From Ilyonectria destructans (lineage: Eukaryota; Ascomycota; Sordariomycetes; Hypocreales; Nectriaceae): DNA of 64,000 bases. Below the pieces are notes generated by a model. That model was not told the DNA's origin and made no database searches. It saw nothing but the letters and a program-made list of their open reading frames with translations. The DNA lies in assembly GCA_020740775.1 (NCBI GenBank), contig JAHEWK010000001.1, positions 4,712,001 through 4,776,000 on the forward strand, written 5' to 3'. This document shows positions 1 to 10,744 of this stretch, piece by piece. How positions within the stretch are numbered: the first letter of the stretch is position 1; each line of letters begins with the position of its first letter. A program made the position numbers and the translations under genes.

Positions 1-1007
1 GAGGCGTAACAGCTTCGCCGGAAGCCGGATCAGCAGCCTCAGCCACAGCGACGTTAGCGGCGGCAGAGACGGCGTCGGCGGTGGGGGTATTGCCCTTGCG
101 ACCCGACGCAATGGGCTTCTGGAGGCGGCTGCGAGTAGCGATAGCCAGGATGCGCTCAGGGATGAAGCCGGACTTGAAGAGGAACATGGAGACGCGGCCG
201 AAGGACTCAGCCCGGATGAGACCGGCTGGGGCGAGCAAGACAAGGTCCTTGACGAGGTGGGGGAATGCATTGGCGAAGTGGACAGCGATGCCACCGCCGA
301 GGGAGTAGCCAATGACGCGTAGGGCCTGGTTGCCAGTCCAAGGGAGCGGGCTGGAGGCAAGGGCTAGGAGCATCTGAGTAACATAAAGGCGGGCATCGTG
401 TGGGAGGTCTGCCACGCCGTCCGAGAAGCCACGACCGAAGAGGTCCTGGGAGAAATTGTAAGTACAAGTCTCCCTTCTCCAGTGAGAATAATAGGGCCGA
501 TGACTTACAAAGAGCATCACACGGTAGCCACGCTCCACAAGGGCGTTGGCGATGGGCATGAGGGTGACGCATGGAGTGCTGATTCCGTGGACGAAGAGGA
601 CTTTCTCGCCCGTCTCAGGGCCAAACTCGTAAACTCGGATGCTACCATACTGCAAGAGAGTCAGGATCTAGTTGGAAAGCAACGCATGGCTCGACATGTG
701 CAGGCAAGACATGCATCGCGAGAGTTTCGCTTGAAGGTCCGAGAGCCGCGAGGAGGGTGTTACTCACCGGCGTGTCGACGTCTCGCGCACCGGGTAACAG
801 GCCTGGGTGGTAAACTAGCGCGTCGGAAGACGTAGATGAGTTCGAGTTGGCGGCAGACAAGCCGGAGCCGGTCTTGAGTGGGCTGGGGAGGATCTTGGGA
901 CGGGCGGGCCAGAGAGCTGCGCGGGCGAGAGCGAGGACACCGACGGTTGCCAAGGCAGCTGTGGTTGCGACGAGCACCGGGCTAGGGAGGTCTGGGGCGG
1001 AGGCCAT
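1..1007 (-). CDS. Membrane-anchored alpha/beta hydrolase, C-terminus cut by window edge
   Basis: Alpha/beta-hydrolase-fold protein; the substrate cannot be told. I splice it as exon 768-1007, intron 650-767, exon 509-649, intron 446-508, exon 1-445, all in frame, giving 275 residues before the edge. The start at 1007 gives MASAPDLPS followed by one hydrophobic segment (about residues 10-30), a likely signal anchor. The fold is supported by the oxyanion-strand motif LFVHG, then DLFGRGFSDG, and the nucleophile elbow GYSLGG with its serine. The Asp and His of the triad are not seen with confidence and may lie beyond the edge. An upstream in-frame ATG would add about 44 residues, but it would bury the membrane segment deeper, so I prefer 1007. 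The gene sits next to a regulator and an enzyme block and may belong with them, but nothing proves that. Confidence 0.85.
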
Positions 1008-2029
1008 GGCTGTGCGGTGTCCTGGTGACGATGCGGCAAAGGGATCTCGGTGAACTCGAAGCTGAAAGTACGTTGAGGGTGTGGAAGAGTGGGCAAGCAA
1101 GGGAGGCTGCGAGAGTCCAGGAACGACTGCAAGTTTCACGGGACGGTGAAACCCGACGGAAAGTTGAGAGCTGAAGCGTGAAAACGAGGCGCCGCCGTCG
1201 TGCTATGTGATTATGCGTGTATGCAAGGCTGAGAAGTAATATGTTGAAATTGCGAAAGCCACCCCCTTCTAGTCAGCAAGCAAGACGCCTCGCGGCCACT
1301 TGGGCGAGTCGGTCACGCCGGCCAAAGTCCCAAGACAGTCAAAGCAAAGGCAATGGAAGGCTGAAGAGAAGCTGAAAAAGCGAAGAATGAATGTGTTGCA
1401 CTTCCAGGCCAAGGCATGTATATGTACCGCACAGTACCGGTACTTGGGGATGAGAAAAAGAAACGAAGGATGACGCCAAAGATGTATGAAGCGGGAGAGA
1501 GGAGCTGAAGGAGCTGAGGAGTATCGGAGCTCTCCTGGGAGGACGGACGCACCTGCCCGCGCTACCTGACATCATACCTAGTTCCCGGCCGGACGGTTCG
1601 GCAGGCCGAGGTTTCGGTGGGGCCCTCTCATGGAGAAGGAACTCACCCACGTGGGTCGTCAGCTGTCCAACCTCTGCACAAACTAGAATAGACGCCATGA
1701 TGGTTGGTCCCAGTGACACGAATAGAGGACAAAAGATGGAGAGGATAGGACAGACTCGGACGCAGGAAAAGACCAATATTCTACCGAGGATCATCTTCCC
1801 CAACTTTAGCTTTAGCTATGCCATACAACAATCTAAACCCGTCTGTATAGCATCCATCGAGCGAATATAACTGTAGTCTTCATATTGCTCTCGGCTTCGT
1901 CCCTGTCAGGATTGTGGCCGCCTGTAATCGAGCCCCAACCGTCATTGCTCATTCAGATCATGTTGTTCATCTTCATGTTAAGTCTCACTATGTACACCGT
2001 CCAGCTGACCTGAACGCCTGTCACATCTA
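1008..2029. other. Intergenic space between hydrolase promoter and regulator 3' end
   Basis: It holds the upstream region of the hydrolase and the 3' flank of the transcription factor. Short open frames on both strands show no domain, no splice continuity and no credible start. I see no RNA gene or repeat worth naming. Confidence 0.5.
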
Positions 2030-5000
2030 TCAACCAAGCCCTACCGCCCACGCTGCATTCCCCAGCTGCCGGATCAACCCACACAGGTTCTCGACAATCG
2101 CTGGTACAACCTCCTTTGCACCCGAAAAGTTCGCCTTCAACACTTCCTGTGCTACTTCCATGCATTGTCGCGGATCCTCAATGGACGCCTCAGATGCCCG
2201 CGTTTGCGGGCCAGGTCCTCGGATCAGTGTCCGCCCCTGCCCAAGGTTGATGAACTTCTGCAGCGCTGGCGATTCCGGTCCATCCATGTAGATCGGTTCT
2301 TGTTGCGAAAGCCTTGATTCCCGTCGGTTGGCTCGCGTGACAACGCCATATGTCCAGAGCGCAAGCGCCGCGTGGTGCACCGCAACCGCGTAAAACGCCT
2401 TCAGGTGACCCTCTGGGAACAACTTTGCGTACCGCAGAATTTGCCCGGCATACCAGATGGCTGATCGGGAATCAGTGCTCTCGGCCCACTGCTGTAGCAC
2501 TGGATAGATCCGCCGCGCCTGGTCCTCCCCTTCCTTTCCGGCGAAGAGCTGCAAGTCATCTAATGACACGTGCAGATTCATCATCAGCAGGTTGAGAACG
2601 ACTCGCTCCTGTGCCGACATCTCTGGCCACTCTGATGTCAACGTTTGGAACGTGTGTAGGTCCTGGACTAGGTGTTGATGTCGAGGGCTGAGCAGTAAGG
2701 CCGATCCCCCAAAAGAGCCCCGCGTGTAGGAACGCGACCGGTGCGCGGCGCTCAGTGATCTGTACTCCAAGATCAAGGCCCAAAAGGCGTGGAGGAAAAT
2801 CGATAACGCGAGTTGCACATCCAAGCGATGTCGGTTGGCCGTGAGAAGGTTGATATCATGCAATAAATCGCCAACTGAGGGCGCTCTCTTGGCCTCGCTG
2901 GCATTTCGTTCTAGGTACAGCCTTTTCCACTCCTCTGCTGTTCTGGCGAACCATAGGTCTCCCGACGCAGGCAGAGGAAGTGTGAGCTCGGCGTACGATA
3001 TGGCAGGGTTTGTCAAGGTTGTCATCGATGTCTGAGCATCGCGATGTTGCGCGTGGAAGACCAAACTGTTGGGGCTTTAGCATGTATCATCACTGGGAAC
3101 TGAATGACCACATACCGTTTCCATTGCTCTTGACCAATCCATTTCTTCCACTTTTCCTGTAGTACCTCTCCTGTGTCTGAGTGGTCGACCGAAATGGCAG
3201 GGTATGATGACCGCTGATACCTACCGCGATACCGCATCATCTATGGGAATTAGCACTGGACCGGGAACCACCATATTGAACTTGGGCACACTCACAGTCA
3301 CAGGGATGACGAGATGGCACTCCGCAATCTCCATCTTGTGTCGATTTCCACTCCACAGTGCAATGTCCTGTGTCAGGATCAGAGACTGGAGAAGGCCCAG
3401 GTCCTGGATTGACCTGTGATCCTCTTCGAACTACGACCGTTAGTAACAAAGACGCCAAGGAACGGATTTTAACTCGTTGGCGTAGAATTTACATACTCGC
3501 AGTGGTATAGTGAGACCTGGCGCAACAGCGTTAGCAAAATTCCAAGGCGCAGCGGACATGTGTTTTGTCACTTACGGTAAGACTCTTGCAGAGCGAGCCC
3601 GAATCTGCGTAGCGTGGGAGATGGCGCAAGGACGGCACCGGCAGCGGCGACAGCAGCAATCCACTCCGGCCACTGCTCATTCAGCTTGAACGTGGGAAAA
3701 TGTATCCATCCCGATACTTGGGAGACGTGGAAGTTGAGATAGATGTGAATCAAGGTATCCACCAGATCACAGGACGGAAATGACGCGGCGACCCGGTTGA
3801 ATATCGACTCTTGCCGACAGGCTTTCAACACGAGACCGAGCACTCGATCTCGCCCTGATTGCTCCAGCTTGTCATGGACTAGCCACTTCCTCGTCTCCCG
3901 GACTTGAAGGCTATTGGCTTCTCCACTTGGCACGGGAAGGTTCTTGGTTTCGCCGTATGTATCCTCTGTCCCGTTGGGCTGCCACCTCCAAGCCGAATCA
4001 GTCCAGACCTTCACGACTCTCTGGCGCATCTGGGAAATGTCAATTGACGTATCGGTTTCGGGAGTCTCCTGCTGGATCGGAAAGTTGCCCGTGGTGTCGG
4101 AATTCCAAGTGTCCAATGTGTTAAAGTCGAAGTCGGAGAGTTCCATGTTGGTATCGTCGCAAAAGTCTAGGACCGCCAAGCCTTGGCCCTCAACCAATTT
4201 GTCTTGATTGTCAAAGTTTTGCTCATACAGAATGTCCCGGAGGAAATCGCCAAAGGGAAGACGATCCATATCGAGCGGGACCTTGGCTCCCATGTCCATT
4301 TTTTGAGGGTAGTTGTCAGAGGAGCCTAGGTCAGGTTAGTTCTGAGCTTGACAGCGTTGATATGCAGCAAGACTGGGGGTTGCGATAGGGGAGGAACCGC
4401 ATGTGGGTAGTGGCGAGATTTAGGAAGAACTGACCTTGATCTATAACAGTGTCCGGGGTAGCCATCTGGCCAGCATCGGGCCGGGGGGGAGTTGTCAGAT
4501 CCAACGGAGACGCTTGGTCAACGCTGAGCTGGGCGCCTAGCGAGGCAGAACCTGGGACACTGCCTATACTACCCGACATGCTGGGCGGTGGATATCCGGC
4601 AGGAGGACTCGAGTTTTCCAGGCTGTCGGCAGTGGAGGAAGTGGTGGAATGGGCACTCGCGGAGAGGTGCACCAGGTGCATGGCGGCGGTCGACCCGGCC
4701 TCGGACGAAACGCATGTCAAGCCGCGGCGCACGCAGCGCTGGCAAGGCTTGTCCTCTTGGCACTTGACACGGGCTACAGCGCAGGCCTTGCAGGCATGGG
4801 CGACACGGCCGGCGTTGGGGGACATGGCGGTACGGCGGCGCTTCTTGGAGGAGTCGTTTTCATGGTTGACCTCATGACGCTTCTTCAGGTCGGCCCGGGC
4901 AAAGGTCTTGCCGCAGATCTGGCAGGCGAAGCGCCGGCCGAGGGTATGTGTCTGCACATGTCGTTGGAGGTGCTCGGGGCGGGAGTATCGACGGCCGCAG

Positions 5001-5293
5001 TCACCGCAGGCGTACAGCGAGGGACCAGTATGGCCTCGGTTTGGAGTCGAGGCCGTGGGCGAGTCCGGAAGATTGGGAGGCGGAGGACCGGCCGGAGGAC
5101 CGGGGATTGCGACGACGGGTGCGGAGGTAGGCGGGAGCAGAGCTGGTCGCAAGGCGTTGGGAGCTCCGGGGGCTGCGACGCCTGATACGGGGAGATGGGG
5201 CGGATGGAGAGGATAAGACTGCGTCGCAAGCATCGCCGGCCCCGTCGAAGGCCGCGGAGGGTCGAGTATGTGGGATAGTGATGAACCCGCCAT
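2030..5293 (-). CDS. Transcription factor with two C2H2 fingers, a Zn2Cys6 finger and a fungal_trans domain
   Basis: Nuclear DNA-binding regulator of about 974 residues. Exons on the minus strand are 4435-5293, 3576-4325, 3497-3516, 3296-3430, 3116-3240 and 2030-3065; phases agree throughout. After a proline-rich N-terminus come two classical C2H2 fingers (about residues 94-116 and 122-144), a basic stretch (KKRRR), then a CX2CX6CX5CX2CX6C-type Zn2Cys6 cluster (about 168-194). The second half is the fungal-specific transcription factor middle-homology region, recognisable by LQESYR, QDIALWSGNRHKMEIAECH and ISYAELTLPLP. The start at 5293 is the first ATG of the frame; the frame extends further only through a TTG. 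The third exon is just 20 nt. The gene is divergent from the MFS transporter and is the obvious candidate regulator of the neighbouring enzyme block. The exact target is unknown. Confidence 0.92.
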
Positions 5294-5626
5294 GGCTGGG
5301 CTCAGGCGACGGCGCAGCGGACCCGCCAATCGTCAATGGCAACTGGGGCGGGCATGAGCGAGCCGTGACGCACGAGAGAGGGGAGCAGAAGCGGGCGCGA
5401 GTGTAAGTGAGGTGAGATGAGGTGAAAGGAGAGTCCGCGCAAGTGCGAGAGGAGAAGAGGGCCGTGGGGTGACCAATTTAGTAAAGACTGTGAGAATCCG
5501 GAGTGTGTGCGTCGTGCGTGTGTCCGTGTCAGTTATGGGGGAGGAGGGACGTGTGTTGGAGAAGTTGGAGGTGGGACGGGACTAGACTGGGGGCGGCCAT
5601 GTGAGTTGAAGTCTTCCCTTCCCGCG

Positions 5627-5650
5627 AGGAAACTAGGAAACTAGGAAACT
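5627..5650. repeat. Three tandem copies of AGGAAACT
   Basis: The 8-mer AGGAAACT is repeated three times without mismatch, followed by the degenerate copy AGGAAGCT. It lies about 335 bp upstream of the regulator start. Confidence 0.8.
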
Positions 5651-6153
5651 ACAGGAAGCTAGGAATGGGCCACGACGAGTGATGCCAGGTGGAATAACGT
5701 CGCCGCGTGAGCCTCAACAGCGCACTAGAGGTGCAGGCTCACGACGGCGATACGCGGCGGTGGCGTTGGTGTGCGTGCGGCCGCGCTGTGGACGTACGGA
5801 AGAACAGTACACGCGTGGTAGCGGTACTTGGCACGTACGCTGCCGCTGGCGCACCGACTTGCTTCTTGGATGGGCGAGGGAGCCTCGATGGTTGGTCTGC
5901 CGCTTGTGGTGTGTTGACGGGAACAGGCCTAGAACACCGTGTGCAGGACGCCTGCGGCGATGCAATGCACAGGGGGGCGGTGGACAATGGGAAATGCACA
6001 ATCAGGTACGTAGTACGTAGTACGCCGCTGTCCGTGTCGTCGGGCTCTCGAGCGAGGCCGTGAATGCGAAAACTACGAGGCCGAGTATTCGTATGGGCGT
6101 CCGCTATGGGTGTCCTCGTTAGGGTCATTCCCGTCATAGCTAGTCATGGCTGC

Positions 6154-6189
6154 GCAGGCCGGTTCGCAGGCCGGTTCGCAGGCTGGCTT
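6154..6189. repeat. 12-bp tandem repeat, two perfect copies and one diverged
   Basis: The unit GCAGGCCGGTTC occurs at 6154-6165 and 6166-6177; a diverged third copy follows at 6178-6189. No function can be assigned. Confidence 0.75.
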
Positions 6190-7210
6190 CTCCCGGCTTG
6201 GCGCCACTCCCAGGAGATCAAACGTCTGGTGTCGTCGTCAGCCTCTTAACCTTGTTTAGCACAGTTTAGCACAGGAGGAGCCAGGGCCCCTGCAGTTCAC
6301 GTGTATCATCGGCCGTATGGCCAATGGAACCGACGTCCACGGCGAGGTCTCGAGCATTGCTGCGTAGCAATTTACCAGGTTCGGACGCCCTACAACCCTT
6401 CGACTGCACAGTCAGCCTAATAAGCAGTTCTGCGAACGTACGCAGGACAAGGTACTGCCTGCTCCGAGCGCCTCGGTTTGTGACGTGACCTGCCTCGGCG
6501 TCCTCGGTACGTTGGCTTTGTATTGGCTTCGTCCCGCTGTGGATGGCCTCGCCGTCCAGTTTTTGATCCATCACATTTTGCAAGCGGCGAGGCCTGTCCG
6601 CCTGTCTGCCTGTCTTCCCAGTTGATGGGGGAATCGGTACCGAGGATCCATCCGGAGGATCCCATGTAAGCTTAACTGGTCAATCCTGCACTGCGAACAA
6701 GCGCCACTCCATTCCACCCGGGCCCATGTCGACCCAGATCATGTCTTAGACAACAGACCTGGCTCTAGACCCTCTAAACCAGGCTGAATGGCCACCGGAG
6801 TCAGACTGAATGCCCCCCGGAATCAGACGAGAATCTCTCTTTGACCATGTCTGATCTCTGGGATCACAACCACTCCAGGTCAAGATCTACTCGATTTCTA
6901 CGATGCCCACATCTCCAGCGATCGCCATCATCTCTTGATCCCCAAACGAGGCCCGCCCCTTGACGATCTCGATTGCACACGGCTGGAAAGAAAAAGAAAC
7001 GAACCAGAAAAAAGTATATCGTCCGCCTGCTCTCGCCTTATGGCTCACACCCTCGCAATGATCCGCCCTAGTCCGTCGACGAGGCTCTTGGCAGATGACT
7101 GGCTTGACGCCACCAATGCGCCAGAGAGGAGGAGCTAGCCTTGATCAAGTCTTAACAGCATCCCTCGCCCATCGCGCTAATCCTCTCATCGTGTAACTTA
7201 CGAAACGAAG

Positions 7211-7231
7211 CACGTACGTAGTACGTACGTG
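7211..7231. repeat. 21-bp near-perfect palindrome built on TACGTA
   Basis: CACGTACGTA, one central base, then TACGTACGTG: ten-base arms that are exact reverse complements. It lies 680 bp upstream of the MFS transporter start, between two divergent genes. It could bind a symmetric factor or form a small cruciform; similar TACGTA-rich DNA sits near 6010. Confidence 0.7.
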
Positions 7232-7910
7232 GGAGATGGCACGGACAAATTAGTTGCCCAGCTGGAAATGCCCCGTCAAACCAGCATACTTGGCCAGACA
7301 GGCATCTTGAGATTCCCCATCAGTGCCATTAATTACGGAGCAGTTGTATTTTTAATCCGCTATTCACGTCTCGCCGACCTCGGGGCATTAATTAGATCCA
7401 TTGTTACCTACATAGTAGATACCCAAGTCCCCATCCACATCCCCGTCGCGGATGCTTAAACGCCAAGCCTTGTGCCTGAGACATCACCATCGTCATCATT
7501 CATCAGCCATCATTTCCTCTTCTCTCCTTCTTCCCCCATTCTTCCCCCCTTCGCGCCCCAGCGGCGAGCGCTACGTGTGCAACGCCTCATCCACACACAA
7601 CCCCCTGTCTGTCTCGGCCTCCCCTCCGACCCCGTCTTATAGCGGCAAGTGCTTCAGTCGTCGCAACGTAGGTTCCCGCGGAGAGCTGGTGGAGGGGTTA
7701 GTGCCGCGTCGCCTTCGACTAGGTCATATCACTCCTGTTTCCAACCTCCACCGTCCAAAATGATGCCCTAACAACCCAACTCTTGGTTACTTTTGCTCCT
7801 CCTGTCGCGTTTATCGCGACCAAGACCTAGCTTGTGGTTAATGGACTGCCCCGACTCGGTTTTCAAATACACTAGAGCCCTCCACGGCTCTTAGGGCATC
7901 GCGGGTCATC

Positions 7911-9710
7911 ATGTCCGCCATGGAGAACCCCGTCACGTCCGCACACGCAATTGCCGTCGACCAAAGGGCTGTAAAGTGCCGAAAACACACGCTGGGGAAT
8001 GTGCGGCTTCGCGACGAAGACACAAATGCCCTCATCCTGATTCCGACGCCCTCTCGAGATCCTAATGATCCGTTGAACTGGTGAGTGCATCGTCCGGCCG
8101 GACTGCATAGTGCGGAACTAACCACCGTCACCAGGCCGCAATGGCGCAAATACTACACTGCTGGGCTCGTCTGTCTGGCCATGTCAATGTGCAACTTTTT
8201 AGCTGGCGGACCGTCGATCGCCATTGTAGCCACAGCATTCAGCTTCTTTCCCAACGCAGCTACGGATGGCACCCTGGCTACCTCAGCCATTCCCAAGGTG
8301 GCCTACTTCTTCACCTCAGTCAGCCTCATCCAAGGTGTCGGCTGCTTCTTCTGGGTTCCCATGGCGAACAAATACGGAAGGCGTCCCGTATATCTTGCCA
8401 GCTACATCGTCTACTTTGCGGCGACGTTGTGGCTCATCTTTGAGAAGTCATATGCTGGGTTCCTCGCGGGTCGTATTGTCATGGGCTTCGGCGCGGGCGC
8501 CGCTGAGACCATCGCCCCCATAACCATTGCTGATGTCTTCTTCTTGCACGAGAGAGGAGCTGTCATGTCTTCCTACAACTGCGCTCTCTCGGTCGGCGTC
8601 GCTTTGGGCATAATTATTTCGGGGCTCATCACGATACATCATGAGTGGCGAACCATATACCAAGTCTCATCCGCCCTCATCGGCCTCGTGCTCGTGCTCG
8701 TCTTCTTTACCTTTCCAGAAACCTCATATCACCGCCTACCTAACGAACGCGAGGGCTCCACCACCACCGTCAATTTGCAGGATGAAAAGAATTCCTCGAC
8801 GTCGTACAACGAGGAACTTGGCGTATCATCCATTCCTCCTAAGAAAAGTCCTTGGAAGACGCTGGCTTTCTGGAACGGGTCGCTGACCAGTGAAAGTGTG
8901 CTCAAGATGTTTCTCCGCCCGTTCGTTTTGATTCTGCTCCCCCCTGTGCTCTGGGCAGCCCTCGTCCAAGCAGTGACTATTGGCTTTTTGGTCGCCGTGT
9001 CATCCAACATTGGCACAGCTTTCGAAACGGCTTATGATTTTGAAGCCTACCAGTCGGGCCTCTGCTTTCTGTCTGCCGTCATCGGGTCTCTGCTTGGTAT
9101 CCCAGCTGGCGGCCACTTTGGAGACAAGGTAGCCGACTATCTTACCCAACGCAATGGGGGAATCAGAGAGCCTGAGATGCGACTGCCTGTTGTGGCACTC
9201 TCTATGATCACCACACCGCTAGCGCTAGTGATGTATGGCGTCGGGATTCAGCATGAACTCCACTGGATCATGCCAACGATCGGTCTTGGTCTTTGTAAGT
9301 CATCTGTGCCTCCCTGCAGACACCATCTAACTCGGCATAGTGAACTTCTCCATCACACAAGCTGCAAGTGTCAGCCTCGTCTACGTCATTGATGCTTATC
9401 GCCCTGTGGCCGGTGAAGTCAGTCTATCGGTCTTGGGCTTCAAATGTGAGTTGCCGTTCTTGCCCTATTGTTGTCGGAGCTAACAACTAGAACAGCAATG
9501 TTTGGGTTCCTCCTCTCATTCTACACGAACCCATGGATCAACATATCGGGCTACCAGAATGCATACGGAGCTATGGCTGGCATCGCGGCGTCGGTGCTGG
9601 TGATGTGGGTCCCCTTTTACCTCTGGGGCAAGAAGATCAGACATGTCACTTGGCATTGGCCGCTTATTTCGTACATCCATTGGGACGATGATCGGGAAGT
9701 CGGAGAGTGA
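7911..9710 (+). CDS. MFS transporter, DHA1-like
   Basis: Polytopic plasma-membrane transporter of 549 residues, probably a proton antiporter by family. Exons are 7911-8080, 8135-9294, 9341-9445 and 9496-9710, all with GT-AG introns and continuous frame. The N-terminus ends in RDPNDPLNWPQWRKY, the usual lead-in of fungal DHA1-type MFS proteins. The loop between segments 2 and 3 has the MFS signature (ANKYGRRPVYL), and GRIVMGFGAGAAET marks helix 4. A hydrophilic central loop (about residues 255-300) separates two six-helix halves. The ATG at 7911 opens the frame; a second ATG four codons later is possible. It converges on the dehydrogenase, with 142 bp between stop codons. The substrate is unknown; export or uptake of the cluster's substrate or product is an inference from position. 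Confidence 0.92.
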
Positions 9711-9852
9711 TGGTGATTTTGATGATTTGTATAGCAGGCGATTTATGTTTTGCCCGTTGGCGCATGCCTTTATGTCGATATACCCTCTATAATCAAGATC
9801 TAAGTCTGTTTCGTTTAGTAACGTTGGGTCCATCTTGGGTGGTGCGTCATGA

Positions 9853-10744
9853 TTAGAGTGCCATGCCGGCATCCAGCACAGCATTGACACCCGTCACACC
9901 TCTTGATTTCGCAAAGCAAAGAACCTGCTGGGCCACGTCATCTACTGTGACGAGACGTCCGAGTTTCGTCTTGTTTCGCATTTCTTCCTGCTTCTCTGGT
10001 GGGAAGCTCAGCCCCCAGTCCTATTCTCGTCAGCACACGTCCTTTGATACGATTATACTTTGCGGAATTGTTGCGTACCGTTAGCATTAGTCCAGGAGAG
10101 ACGCTGTTGACTCTGATCTTGGGGCTTGCGGCCAGTGCAAGGCCTTTAACGAGGTGAATCTGCGCTGCCTTGGTGACAGCGTACGCCTGAGGACGTTAGC
10201 TTAGAGGAGTGCGCTGAGGCGCAATCGACATGACATGGGCAGAATGGAAACCTACGAGCGAGCTCCCGCTGACCTTGACGCCGGCAAAGGAAGCAGTAGT
10301 AATGAAGGCACCCTCCGTCTTGTCGAGATGCTCCTTGGCAGCATGCATGAGGAACAAGTGCGACTTGACATTCATGTTGAAGCACCGATCCCAGTCCTCC
10401 TCGACCACATTATCATCTAGGTTCGTAATGTCCCGGAGCTGCGTCCACCCGCCGTTGGAGAAGACGACGTCGAGTTGGCCCATGGAACCCACGACATCGC
10501 GCACCAGCGTGCGCAGGTCGTCCCGGACGGCCAAGTCTCCGCGGAAAGCGAGGAAGTTCTTGTCGTCGTGGGGCAGCGGCGATATCGAGTGCAGCTCTTG
10601 GACGAAGGCGGAGGCACGATCGGCGTTGGAGTGGTAGTTGACGGCGACGCGCATACCATCCTGGGCAAAGAGGCGAGCCGTGGCAGCACCGAGACCGGCG
10701 GTGCCACCGGTGATAAGAGCGACGAGGGGGCGAGATGCGGTCAT
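9853..10744 (-). CDS. Short-chain dehydrogenase/reductase (classical SDR)
   Basis: NAD(P)-dependent oxidoreductase of 254 residues, probably cytosolic. Minus-strand exons are 10256-10744, 10079-10186 and 9853-10020; every junction is phase 0. The Rossmann cofactor motif TGGTAGLGA is at residues 12-20. The catalytic set is Ser152, Tyr165 and Lys169 in YAVTK, with the normal 13-residue Ser-Tyr spacing. PGLMLT near the end of the second exon is the usual PG loop. The structural NNAG motif reads SNGG (about 96-99), an uncommon variant. Length is normal for classical SDRs. It is divergent from the monooxygenase across 1.3 kb and convergent with the transporter. The substrate is unknown; oxidation or reduction of a cluster intermediate is inferred. 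Confidence 0.92.

Larger units (their letters stand above)
5294..7910. other. 2.6 kb divergent promoter region between regulator and transporter
   Basis: No coding region is supported. The stretch contains several short tandem repeats (5627-5650, 6154-6189), a TACGTA-rich patch near 6006-6025 and a 21-bp near-palindrome at 7211-7231. Pyrimidine-rich DNA around 7480-7560 lies a few hundred bases before the transporter start and may be its leader. Both transcription units start outward from here, so shared control is possible. Confidence 0.5.

Noticed and set aside
3241..3295. In-frame read-through of the regulator after VIPVT
   Set aside because: The frame continues for 26 codons and hits a stop, while splicing at GTGAGT restores MMRYRGRYQRSSYPA, which fits the domain.
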